From Rhizobiaceae bacterium (GTDB lineage Bacteria > Pseudomonadota > Alphaproteobacteria > Rhizobiales > Rhizobiaceae): DNA of 64,000 nt. Numbering within the stretch: the first letter of the stretch is position 1; every line of letters starts with the position of its first letter. The notes under the pieces were generated by a model. That model had not been told where the DNA came from. It ran no database searches and saw nothing but the letters and a program-made list of their open reading frames with translations. A program made the position numbers and the translations under genes. The DNA lies in the NCBI GenBank assembly GCA_019635695.1, contig JAHBYZ010000006.1:62001-126000 (forward strand), in the 5' to 3' direction. This document shows positions 34,645-42,471 of this stretch, piece by piece.

Positions 34645-35859
34645 GTGGCCGAGGCCTATATCTACGACGCGGTGCGGACGCCGCGCGGCAAGGGGCGCCC
34701 CAATGGCGGGCTGCACACCCTGTCTCCCGTCGATCTCAGCGCGTTTGTGCTGACCGAACTGGACAGGCGAACGGGGTTCGCGAAGGCCGATCCGGAGGAT
34801 GTGGTGTTCGGCGTCGGCGACGGCGTCAACGACCAGGGCTCCAACATGGCGCGCTCGGCGATCATCCAGGCCGGAATGCCCGATTCGATTCCCGGTTCGA
34901 CGGTCAGCCGCTTCTGCTCGTCGGGGCTGGACGCAATCAACGTCGCGGCCTCGCGCGTCATGTCGGGGCAGGCCGACCTGATCGTGGCCGGCGGCATCGA
35001 GATGATGTCGCTGATCCCGATCGGCGGCACCGGCGGGCCGAACGGCGCCGACGCCATCTTCAACAATCGCGCGCATTACACGCCGCTCGGCATCGCCGCC
35101 GACCTGCTGGCGACGCTTTGCGGCCATTCGCGCGAGGACGTCGACGCCTATTCGATGGAATCGCAAGCCCGCGCCGCCGCCGCATGGCAGGGCAAGCGCT
35201 TCGCGAATTCCGTCATCCCGGTTATCGATTTCAACGGCGAGACGCTGCTCGCCCACGACGAATACATGCGGCCGGGCACGGGCATGGCCGACCTCGCCAA
35301 GCTGCCGGCGGCATTCCAGGGTATGGGCGAGAAGGGCGGCTTCGACACGATCGTCAAGCAGCGCTATCCCGAGGTGCTGAACCTCAGCCATGTGCACACC
35401 GCCGGCAATTCGTCCGGCATCGTGGACGGCGCGGCAGCCATGCTGATCGGCTCGCTGGAGGCGGGCGAGAAGCTCGGTCTGAAGCCCCGTGCCGTCATAC
35501 GTAGCTTCGCCTCGGCCGGCATGGACCCGTGCCTGATGCTCGCCGCGCCGGCGGATGCGACCAAGAAGGCGCTCGCCCGCGTCGGCAAGGATTTTGCTGA
35601 TGTCGACCTCTACGAGGTGAACGAGGCCTTCGCGTCCGTGGTGCTGCATTTCATGGAGCGCACCGGCGTTTCCCACGACCGCGTCAACGTCAACGGCGGC
35701 GGCATCGCCATGGGCCACCCGATCGGCGCAACCGGCGTCATGCTGACCAACACGCTGCTGGACGAACTGGAGCGCACCGGCGCGAAGTCGGGCGTCGTGA
35801 CGCTCTGCGTCGGCCTCGGCATGGGCGTCGCCACCTATATCGAGCGCGTGGAGCACTGA
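34645..35859 (+). CDS. Acetyl-CoA acetyltransferase (thiolase)
   Basis: Thiolase of 404 aa starting at GTG behind CGAGGAGAGGGG. The acyl-enzyme nucleophile is Cys91 in SRFCSSGLDAI; the C-terminal active-site segments are GGGIAMGHPIGATG and LCVGLGMG. It cleaves a 3-ketoacyl-CoA with CoA, shortening the chain by acetyl-CoA. The open frame continues upstream for 1.6 kb but only as a shadow. Its stop is 3 nt before the FadB-like start, so the two beta-oxidation enzymes are co-expressed and may form a complex. Confidence 0.93.
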   Translation: MAEAYIYDAVRTPRGKGRPNGGLHTLSPVDLSAFVLTELDRRTGFAKADPEDVVFGVGDGVNDQGSNMARSAIIQAGMPDSIPGSTVSRFCSSGLDAINVAASRVMSGQADLIVAGGIEMMSLIPIGGTGGPNGADAIFNNRAHYTPLGIAADLLATLCGHSREDVDAYSMESQARAAAAWQGKRFANSVIPVIDFNGETLLAHDEYMRPGTGMADLAKLPAAFQGMGEKGGFDTIVKQRYPEVLNLSHVHTAGNSSGIVDGAAAMLIGSLEAGEKLGLKPRAVIRSFASAGMDPCLMLAAPADATKKALARVGKDFADVDLYEVNEAFASVVLHFMERTGVSHDRVNVNGGGIAMGHPIGATGVMLTNTLLDELERTGAKSGVVTLCVGLGMGVATYIERVEH

Positions 35860-35862
35860 GCC

Positions 35863-37971
35863 GTGATTTCCGTCGAGAAGCTTGAGGGCGGCATCGCCCG
35901 CCTCGTGATCGCAACCGAAGGCTCGGTCAACACGCTGTCGACCGCGACGAACGTCGAGTTCGCCAAGATCGTCGACGAGGTCACGCGCGACCCGGCCGTG
36001 ACCGGCATCATCATCACGTCGTCCAAGAGCGATTTCGCCGTCGGCGGCAATCTGGACGAGTTGCGCGCCGCGATGACGCCGGCCGCCGTCGCCGCCATCA
36101 TCGATCCGTCGCTGAAGGCGTTCCGCCAGCTCGAGCTGTCCGGCAAGCCGGTGGTCGCGGCGCTCAACGGCACCGCGCTCGGCGGCGGCTACGAGATCGC
36201 GCTCGCCTGTCACCGCCGCATCGCGGCCGACCGGCCGGACGCCCAGTTCGGCCTGCCGGAAGCCGGCCTCGGCCTGATGCCTGGTGCGGGCGGCACGCAG
36301 CGCCTGCCGCGTCTGATCGGCATCGCGGCCGCGGCGGAACTGATCCTCAAGGGCAAGACGCTCGGCGCGAAGGATGCGCTGAAGGCCGGGCTTGTCGACG
36401 AGCTGGTCGCGCCGGAGAAGCTCACCGACGCGGCCATCGCGTGGATCAAGGCCAATCCGCAGGCAAGCCAGCCTTGGGACCGCAAGGGTTTCGTGCTGCC
36501 CGGCGACGATCCGCAATCCGTCAAGGGGCGCAACTGGGAGATCGGCCAGTGGGCCAAGGTGCGTTCGCGCGCCGCCGGCACCGACGAGGGGGCGATGGCC
36601 ATCCTCTACGTGCTGCACCACGGCGTGGAACGCGCGCTGGACGCCGGCATCGCCATCGAGCGGCGGCACTTCATCAGGCTGGCCTCCGCGCCGGAAGCCA
36701 AGAACCGCATCCGCAACACCTTCTTCGCGCCGAAGGCGGCGCGGCCGAACCCGCCAGCGGGCGCCGGTGAGCAGATCAAGACCGTCGGCGTCATCGGCGG
36801 CGGCATGATGGGCAACGGCATCGCCTTTTCGTCGGCGCGCGCGGGCCTCGATGTGGTGCTGATCGACGTCACCGAAGAGAAAGCCGCCGAAGCGGCCGGA
36901 CGCATCGCGAAGATCGCGGAGCGGCAGGTGTCGCGCGGCCGCATGAGCGAAGCCGACGCCAAGTCTCTCGTCTCAAAGATCGAATGCACCGCGGACTACG
37001 CGAAGCTGGCGAAGGCGGACTTCGTGATCGAGGCGGTGTTCGAGCGGCTGGACGTGAAGCACGACGTCTACCGCAAGGCGGAGGCGGTGCTGCGTCCCGA
37101 CGTCACCATCGCGTCCAACACCTCGTCGATTCCCATCGCCAAGCTGGCGGCGGGGCTCAATGACCCCTCGCGCATGGTCGGCATGCACTTCTTCGCTCCC
37201 GTCGAGACGATGAAGCTGCTGGAGATCATCGTCGCGCCGGGCACGTCGGAGAAGGCGCGCGGCGAAGCGCTCGCCATCGCCAAGGCACTTAAGAAGTCCG
37301 TCATCGTCGTGAAGGACGGGCTCGGCTTCTTCACCAGCCGCATGGTGTCGTCCCTGTCGTCGGAGGCGATGACGCTGCTCGCCGAAGGCGTGGCGCCGCA
37401 GGTGATCGACAACGTCATGGTCGACCAGGGATTTGCCATCGGCCCGGCGACACTGGCGGAGCTGACCAAGCTGCCGCTGCTGAAGGACATCATGCTCTCG
37501 ATGTCGTCCGACGGCATGCCGGTGTCGATGAAGGGCAGTCGCGCTGTTGAAGCCCTGACCAAACTGGTCGACGCCGGCCGCGAGGGCAAGATGGCCGGCA
37601 AGGGCATCTACGACTATTCCGAAGCCGGGCCGAAAAGCTGGAGCGGCCTCGCGGAGATTTTCGCGCCGCGCGCGCCTTCATTGGCCGGCGAGACCGTTCG
37701 GCGCCGGCTGCTCTACACGCAGTCGCTGGAAGCGGTGCGCGCGCTGGAGGACGGCACGGTCGACGACCCCGTCACGGCGGACCTCGCGGCCGTCACCGGC
37801 TGGGGCTACCCGTCGCATCTCGGCGGCCCGTTCGCCCTGATCGACACGATCGGGGCACAGGAATTCGCGGTGCGGGCGGACGCGCTGCGGGCGGAGTTCG
37901 GCGAGCGCTTCGCCGTGCCCGGCAAACTGCGCGACATGGCGGCGAAAGGCGAGCGGTTCCATGCCCTTTAG
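35863..37971 (+). CDS. FadB-like enoyl-CoA hydratase/3-hydroxyacyl-CoA dehydrogenase
   Basis: Bifunctional protein of 702 aa. Residues about 1-190 are a crotonase domain (GTALGGGYEIALACH, LPEAGLGLMPGAGGTQRL). Residues about 305-490 are the NAD-binding dehydrogenase domain with GVIGGGMMGNGIA near 308-318, and two C-terminal 3HCDH domains follow. It hydrates the enoyl-CoA and oxidises the 3-hydroxyacyl-CoA to the thiolase substrate. It starts at GTG 3 nt after the thiolase stop. The next gene follows after a short gap with AGGAGGAG. Confidence 0.93.
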   Translation: MISVEKLEGGIARLVIATEGSVNTLSTATNVEFAKIVDEVTRDPAVTGIIITSSKSDFAVGGNLDELRAAMTPAAVAAIIDPSLKAFRQLELSGKPVVAALNGTALGGGYEIALACHRRIAADRPDAQFGLPEAGLGLMPGAGGTQRLPRLIGIAAAAELILKGKTLGAKDALKAGLVDELVAPEKLTDAAIAWIKANPQASQPWDRKGFVLPGDDPQSVKGRNWEIGQWAKVRSRAAGTDEGAMAILYVLHHGVERALDAGIAIERRHFIRLASAPEAKNRIRNTFFAPKAARPNPPAGAGEQIKTVGVIGGGMMGNGIAFSSARAGLDVVLIDVTEEKAAEAAGRIAKIAERQVSRGRMSEADAKSLVSKIECTADYAKLAKADFVIEAVFERLDVKHDVYRKAEAVLRPDVTIASNTSSIPIAKLAAGLNDPSRMVGMHFFAPVETMKLLEIIVAPGTSEKARGEALAIAKALKKSVIVVKDGLGFFTSRMVSSLSSEAMTLLAEGVAPQVIDNVMVDQGFAIGPATLAELTKLPLLKDIMLSMSSDGMPVSMKGSRAVEALTKLVDAGREGKMAGKGIYDYSEAGPKSWSGLAEIFAPRAPSLAGETVRRRLLYTQSLEAVRALEDGTVDDPVTADLAAVTGWGYPSHLGGPFALIDTIGAQEFAVRADALRAEFGERFAVPGKLRDMAAKGERFHAL

Positions 37972-38004
37972 GGCGGCCGCGACGAGGACAGGAGGAGACC
38001 ACCG

Positions 38005-39021
38005 ATGAAGGCAGCGTTTGTCGACCCGATGGGTCTCGAAAACCTGAAGATCGTAGACCTGCCGGAGCCGCAGGCCGGTCCGGGCGAGGTGCTGGTCGCC
38101 ATGAAGGCGGCGTCGCTGAACTTCCGCGACCTGCTCGCGGTCAAGGGCGGCTACGGCTCCATGCAGAAGCAGGAGAAGCTGATCCCGCTGTCGGACGGCG
38201 CCGGCGAGATCGTCGCGGTCGGCGACAGGGTTCGCGGCTGGAAGGTCGGCGACCGCGTCGTCGGCACCTTCTTCCCCGACTGGCAGGTCGGCCCGCTGCG
38301 ATTCGAGTCGGTGGCGACCGATCTCGGCGGCCGCATGGACGGCGTCGCCTGCGAGAAGCGCGTGTTCCGGCAGGACGCGATCGTCAAGCTGCCCGACCAT
38401 CTCGACTACGCCGAGGGAGCGTCGCTGCCCTGCGCGGCGGCGACGGCGTGGAACGGGCTGGTCGAGCAGGGCAAGGCCGGCCCCGGCGACCGCGTGCTGA
38501 TCCAGGGCACCGGCGGCGTGTCGCTGTTCGCGCTGCAGTTCGCCGTCATGGCCGGCGCGGAAGTATACGCGATCTCGTCGAGCGCCGAGAAGCTGGCGCT
38601 CATGAAGGATCTCGGAGCCACCCACCTCGTCAACTACAGGGAAGACGCGGAGTGGGGGAAGGCGATCCAGAAGCTGTCGAAGGGCAGGGGGGTCACTCAC
38701 GCGGTCGAGGTCGTCGGCGGCGACCAGTTGAAGCAGACCCTGCGCGCGATGTCGCTCGGCGGCTACATCTCGCTGATCGGCGTGGTCGGCGGCAACCGCT
38801 CGGAGCTCAACCTGCCGGTGTTCTCGATGGGCGGGCTGCGCATGGAAGGCGCTTCTGCCGGCAGCAAGGCGTCGCTGCAGAAGCTGATCGACGCGATGGC
38901 AATCGCCAGGGTGAAGCCGGTGCTCGACAGGCAGCGCTTCAAGCTCGCCGACCTCAAGGCCGCGCTCGAATACCTTGCGTCCGGAAAGCACATCGGCAAG
39001 GTGATCGTCGACATCGCGTGA
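38005..39021 (+). CDS. Zinc-independent quinone oxidoreductase-like MDR protein
   Basis: Medium-chain dehydrogenase/reductase, 338 aa. The GroES-like N-domain lacks the GHE and cysteine zinc ligands of classical alcohol dehydrogenases. The Rossmann motif GDRVLIQGTGGVSLFALQ lies at about residues 160-177. Such proteins reduce quinones or alpha,beta-unsaturated carbonyls (enoyl reductase type) with NADPH. It has a strong AGGAGGAGACC ribosome site and follows the FadB-like gene by 33 nt. In this operon an enoyl-CoA or enone reduction is plausible but not proven. Confidence 0.85.
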   Translation: MKAAFVDPMGLENLKIVDLPEPQAGPGEVLVAMKAASLNFRDLLAVKGGYGSMQKQEKLIPLSDGAGEIVAVGDRVRGWKVGDRVVGTFFPDWQVGPLRFESVATDLGGRMDGVACEKRVFRQDAIVKLPDHLDYAEGASLPCAAATAWNGLVEQGKAGPGDRVLIQGTGGVSLFALQFAVMAGAEVYAISSSAEKLALMKDLGATHLVNYREDAEWGKAIQKLSKGRGVTHAVEVVGGDQLKQTLRAMSLGGYISLIGVVGGNRSELNLPVFSMGGLRMEGASAGSKASLQKLIDAMAIARVKPVLDRQRFKLADLKAALEYLASGKHIGKVIVDIA

Positions 39022-39044
39022 GAACGCGTGACGACGGAAACCGC

Positions 39045-39488
39045 ATGACGATCGCGCCCAACCCCGATCATGTGCTGATGCGCGCCTTCATGGCAGGCGA
39101 CGGGGTGGCGGTTGCTGTCGAGACGAACGGCCTGTTCCGCGCGCTGAACACGACGCTGGTCGGTTATGATGCCGGCGCGCGCACGGTGACCTTGCGTTAT
39201 GAGCCGGGCGATCTGTTCCGGCAGGGCAGCGGCGTCATGCAGGGCGGCGCGATTTCGGCCATGCTCGACTTCGCCATGGCCTTCGCGGCGATGACCACCG
39301 TAGAGCTGACGTCGTCGGTGACCACCACGGCCATGAACACGACATTCTACGCGGCCGGCAACGGCGCGGTCTACGAGGCGCTCGGCAAGGTGGAGAAGCC
39401 GGGTCGGCGGGTGGTTTTCACCTCGGCGATCCTGTCCTGCGAGGGCAGGCAGATCGCGGCGGCGACGTCGACGCTGCTGGTGGTGTAG
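39045..39488 (+). CDS. PaaI-family hotdog-fold thioesterase
   Basis: Small hotdog protein, 147 aa, with the core GVMQGGAISAMLDFAMAFA typical of PaaI/YdiI thioesterases and the second-strand region TTAMNTTFYAAGNG. These enzymes hydrolyse acyl- or aryl-CoA esters. The ATG is 23 nt after the MDR gene with a GACGGAAACC site; the long upstream frame is a shadow. In the pathway it could release arylacetate (for example homoprotocatechuate) from its CoA ester after side-chain shortening, or recycle CoA (inference). Confidence 0.83.
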   Translation: MTIAPNPDHVLMRAFMAGDGVAVAVETNGLFRALNTTLVGYDAGARTVTLRYEPGDLFRQGSGVMQGGAISAMLDFAMAFAAMTTVELTSSVTTTAMNTTFYAAGNGAVYEALGKVEKPGRRVVFTSAILSCEGRQIAAATSTLLVV

Positions 39489-39501
39489 CGTTCGCCGAAC
39501 G

Positions 39502-40290
39502 CTAACCCCTCCGAGCCTTCACGAAATCCGGCTTTTCCTTGGCGGCGAAGGCGCGCAGGCCCTCCGCCACCTCCGGCGACTTACCCAGCGAAATCGCTCG
39601 CTCCAGTCCCAGGCGCAGTGCCTCGGCTTCCGGCAATTCCGCACCCTCGCGCATGGCGCCCTTCAGCGAGGCGATGGCCACTCGGGGCCCAACCGCGAAG
39701 CGTCGCGCCAGCTTCGTCGCTTCGGCCATCACTTCCGCGCGCGGCGTGAGCTTGTTAGCCAGCCCCCAGCTCAGCGCCTCGGCGGCAGGGACGTCGCGGC
39801 CGGTCAGCATCATCTCCAGCGCACGCGCGTGGCCGATGCGGCGCGGCAGGCGAACAGCGCCGCCGATGCCTGGAAACACGCCGAGCCTGATCTCCGGCAG
39901 CGAGAATGTCGTATCGTCCGCCGCAATCACCATGTCGCAGCAGACCGCCAGCTCGACGCCGCCGCCGACGCACAGGCCGTGCACTGCGGCGACGGTGGGA
40001 ATATCCAGATTGGCGAGCAGGTCGAAAGCGCGGTTCTCCGCCTCCAGCAGCTCGCCCGGACCGGCTCCCGAATCGTGCAGGCGCTTCAAATCGCCGATGT
40101 CGGAGCCCGCGCAGAACGTCCTGTCGCCGGCGCCGGTGACGACCACCGCGCCGATGTCGTCATTCGCAGGTACGTCGGCGAGGATTTCTGCCAATTGTCG
40201 CGCCATAGCGAGGCTGACGGCGTTGGCCGCGCCGTTGTCGAGCGTCAGCGTCAGCACGCCGGCCTCGACCGTGGACCGAATTTCGCCCAT
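39502..40290 (-). CDS. Enoyl-CoA hydratase/isomerase family protein, second copy
   Basis: Crotonase-fold enzyme, 262 aa. Oxyanion-hole segments are GAGDRTFCAGSDI and VHGLCVGGGVELAVCCDM, and the first catalytic-Glu region is SLPEIRLGVFPGIGG. The ATG has a strong AGGAGGATGA ribosome site. It is convergent with the thioesterase gene (13-nt gap) and divergent from the third GMC gene with a shared 17-bp operator-like site. It differs from the PaaG-like copy at 28.3 kb, so the block has three crotonase domains in all. Confidence 0.88.
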   Translation of the reverse strand: MGEIRSTVEAGVLTLTLDNGAANAVSLAMARQLAEILADVPANDDIGAVVVTGAGDRTFCAGSDIGDLKRLHDSGAGPGELLEAENRAFDLLANLDIPTVAAVHGLCVGGGVELAVCCDMVIAADDTTFSLPEIRLGVFPGIGGAVRLPRRIGHARALEMMLTGRDVPAAEALSWGLANKLTPRAEVMAEATKLARRFAVGPRVAIASLKGAMREGAELPEAEALRLGLERAISLGKSPEVAEGLRAFAAKEKPDFVKARRG

Positions 40291-40332
40291 TCATCCTCCT
40301 CGTCGCGCCTTGCGGGCGCATCCGGTAGATAC

Positions 40333-40349
40333 TAAACACATTAAGTAAT
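40333..40349 (+). promoter_or_regulatory. Candidate HpaR-type operator in the hydratase/GMC divergent gap
   Basis: TAAACACATTAAGTAAT, 14 of 17 identical to the 34565 site, with the 3' half TTAAGTAAT complete. It lies 26 bp before the GMC GTG and 42 bp before the hydratase ATG, so one bound regulator could block both promoters. Confidence 0.6.
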
Positions 40350-40375
40350 ACGATCCCTACGGAGCCGGCTAGTCC

Positions 40376-41971
40376 GTGTCAAATGACCTTGAAGCCGATT
40401 TCATTGTGGTCGGCGGCGGCTCCGCCGGCTGCGTCGTGGCGGGAAGGCTGGCCGAGGCGGGTCACAGCACGATCCTGCTGGAGGCAGGGCCGGCCGACCG
40501 CAACCCGCTGATCCACATCCCCGCCGGGGTGCGCTACCTGCTCAACAATCCGAAGGCCGCATGGCTGGACGCCACGGAGCCGAACGCGCAGGCGGGCGGG
40601 CGCAAGCTGGCCTGGCCGCATGGCCGCGTGCTAGGCGGCTCCGGCTCGATCAACGGCATGATCTTTATCCGCGGCGACCGATCCGATTTCGACCAGTGGG
40701 CGCAGGCGGGCAATCCCGGCTGGGATTTCGATTCGGTGCTGCCCTATTTTCGGTCGTTGGAGACCTATCGCGGCAAGGCAGGTGCGCATCGGGGCATGTC
40801 CGGCCCGCTGCCGGTCGAGGACCGGCGCTTCAGATTGCCGATCACCGACCGCTTCGTGGAAGCGGCGCAGGCGGCAGGCTATTCGTTTCGTGAAGACATC
40901 AACGTGCCTCAGCCGGACGGCGTCGGCTACGCGCAGATGAATCGCTTCGGCCGCTGGCGCGGGTCGAGCGCGCGCGCCTTCCTGCCGCGCGGGCTGAAGA
41001 CCGGCAAGCTGCGCATCGTCACCGGAACTGAAGCTACCCGGCTTGTCATGGACGGGCGCCGCTGCACCGGCGTGCGTTTCGTCACCGGCGGCGTGGAGCA
41101 GGTGGCCAAGGCGCGGCGCGAGGTGATCGTTTCGTCCGGCGTCGTGGGCTCGCCGAAGCTGCTCCAGCTTTCCGGCATCGGCCCCGCGGCGCATCTCGCC
41201 GCGCTCGGCATCGACATCGTGCACGACCTGCCCGGCGTCGGCCGCGAGTTGTCCGACCATTACGGCATACGCTGCACGGTGCGGCTGAAAGATGCGGCCA
41301 GCGTCAACGAGAAGGCGCGGCTTCCGGGCGTGCTGTGGGAGATCGCCAAGTTCCTGACAACAGGCACCGGCGCGCTCGTCACCGGCGTCACGACGGCCAT
41401 GCTGTTCTGCCGCAGCCGCGAGGGGCTGTCCGGGCCGGACCTGCAACTGCTGTTCACGCCCACAAGCTTCGACCAGAACCGCTTCGGCGCGCTGGAACGC
41501 GAGCCGGGCGCGTCGATCTCGGTCTGCCTGTCGCGGCCCAAGAGCCGCGGATCGATCATGATCCGCAGCGCCGACTGGCGGCAGGCGCCGGCGATCGACG
41601 CCAACTACCTGTCCGACCGTGACGACCTCGACGTGCTGGTGCGCGGCTTCGACATCGCGCGCGGCCTGTTCGGCACGCGGCCGCTGGCCGATCATGTCGC
41701 CACCGAGACGCTGCCGGGGCAGGACGTGCGCGGCACGGCGCTGGAGCAGTATGTGCGCGACAAGGGCGTGACCATCTATCATCCGGTCGGCACGTGCCGC
41801 ATGGCGCCGGGCGGCGTGGTCGACGCGCGCCTGCGCGTGCACGGCATCGGCGGCCTGCGCATCGCCGACGCCTCGATCATGCCGAACATCACGTCGGGCA
41901 ACACCAATGCCGCCACGATGATGATCGGCGAGAAGGCCGCGGCCATGATCGCGGAGGACGCCCGCGCTTGA
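40376..41971 (+). CDS. GMC family FAD-dependent oxidoreductase, third copy
   Basis: Flavoprotein of 531 aa with ADFIVVGGGSAGCVVAGRL, the GMC signature HGRVLGGSGSINGM near residue 85, and the C-terminal IYHPVGTCRM and SGNTNAATMMIGEKAA. It should oxidise an alcohol to an aldehyde. The start is GTG; the nearest purine-rich element (CGGAG) is 13 nt upstream, so initiation is weak or the leader short. It is followed by two 17-bp operator-like sites and the hpa genes, which probably have their own promoter. Confidence 0.88.
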   Translation: MSNDLEADFIVVGGGSAGCVVAGRLAEAGHSTILLEAGPADRNPLIHIPAGVRYLLNNPKAAWLDATEPNAQAGGRKLAWPHGRVLGGSGSINGMIFIRGDRSDFDQWAQAGNPGWDFDSVLPYFRSLETYRGKAGAHRGMSGPLPVEDRRFRLPITDRFVEAAQAAGYSFREDINVPQPDGVGYAQMNRFGRWRGSSARAFLPRGLKTGKLRIVTGTEATRLVMDGRRCTGVRFVTGGVEQVAKARREVIVSSGVVGSPKLLQLSGIGPAAHLAALGIDIVHDLPGVGRELSDHYGIRCTVRLKDAASVNEKARLPGVLWEIAKFLTTGTGALVTGVTTAMLFCRSREGLSGPDLQLLFTPTSFDQNRFGALEREPGASISVCLSRPKSRGSIMIRSADWRQAPAIDANYLSDRDDLDVLVRGFDIARGLFGTRPLADHVATETLPGQDVRGTALEQYVRDKGVTIYHPVGTCRMAPGGVVDARLRVHGIGGLRIADASIMPNITSGNTNAATMMIGEKAAAMIAEDARA

Positions 41972-41990
41972 CAAATGGCCGGCAATTTAG

Positions 41991-42007
41991 TTCACACGTT
42001 ATTTAAT
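41991..42007 (+). promoter_or_regulatory. Upstream operator-like site of the hpa operon
   Basis: TTCACACGTTATTTAAT, 13 of 17 identical to the 34565 site. It lies 20 bp after the GMC stop and 49 bp (centre to centre) upstream of the stronger site at 42040. Confidence 0.5.
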
Positions 42008-42036
42008 GGGCGGCAGGGGTGCTGCCGCGACCCATT
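42005..42036 (+). repeat. Inverted repeat between the two hpa operator-like sites
   Basis: AATGGG-CGGCAG, a 5-nt loop (GGGTG), then CTGCCG, a 3-nt bulge and CCCATT. Two 6-bp arms are perfect. It may act as a terminator-like hairpin for read-through from the GMC gene or bring the flanking motifs together. There is no T-run. Confidence 0.5.
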
Positions 42037-42039
42037 TAA

Positions 42040-42056
42040 TTAACGAATTAAGTAAT
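42040..42056 (+). promoter_or_regulatory. Proximal operator-like site of the hpa operon
   Basis: TTAACGAATTAAGTAAT, 15 of 17 identical to the 34565 site. It ends 15 bp before the hpaF ATG, a position overlapping a likely -10 region or transcript start, and hpaF has no visible ribosome site. Confidence 0.62.
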
Positions 42057-42071
42057 AGCCGCGCGTCACCG

Positions 42072-42458
42072 ATGCCTCACGTCACCGTCGAATATTCGGC
42101 CAACCTCGACGACAAGGTCGACATGAAGGCGCTTTGCGAGACGATCCGCAAGGCGATGCTGGCGACCGGCATCTTCGAGCTTGGTGCGGTCCGCGTTCGC
42201 GCCATCCGCTGCGACGCCTACGCCATCGCCGACGCGCTGCCGGAAAACGCCTTCATCGACATCTCGCTCAGAATGGGCGAGGGGCGCTCGATGGAAGTGA
42301 AGAAGACCGCGGGCACGGCGATCAGCTATTCGGCCGGCACCTTCCTCGACAGACTGTTCGAGACGCCGCATTTCGCGCTTTCGGTCGAGGTGCGGGAGAT
42401 CAGCTCCGAGCTCTCGTGGAAGAAGAACGCCATGCACGCGCGGCTGCGCGACGCCTGA
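42072..42458 (+). CDS. hpaF: 5-carboxymethyl-2-hydroxymuconate delta-isomerase
   Basis: Tautomerase-superfamily enzyme of the CHMI type, 128 aa. The mature N-terminus would be Pro2 (MPHVTVEYSANL), the catalytic proline of this superfamily. It isomerises 5-carboxymethyl-2-hydroxymuconate in the homoprotocatechuate meta-cleavage pathway. The ATG is chosen because Pro must follow Met; an upstream in-frame start at 42006 would read through the operator. No ribosome site is visible, so a very short leader is likely. It opens hpaF-E-D-G-H. Confidence 0.88.
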   Translation: MPHVTVEYSANLDDKVDMKALCETIRKAMLATGIFELGAVRVRAIRCDAYAIADALPENAFIDISLRMGEGRSMEVKKTAGTAISYSAGTFLDRLFETPHFALSVEVREISSELSWKKNAMHARLRDA

Positions 42459-42471
42459 GAGGACGGATAAA

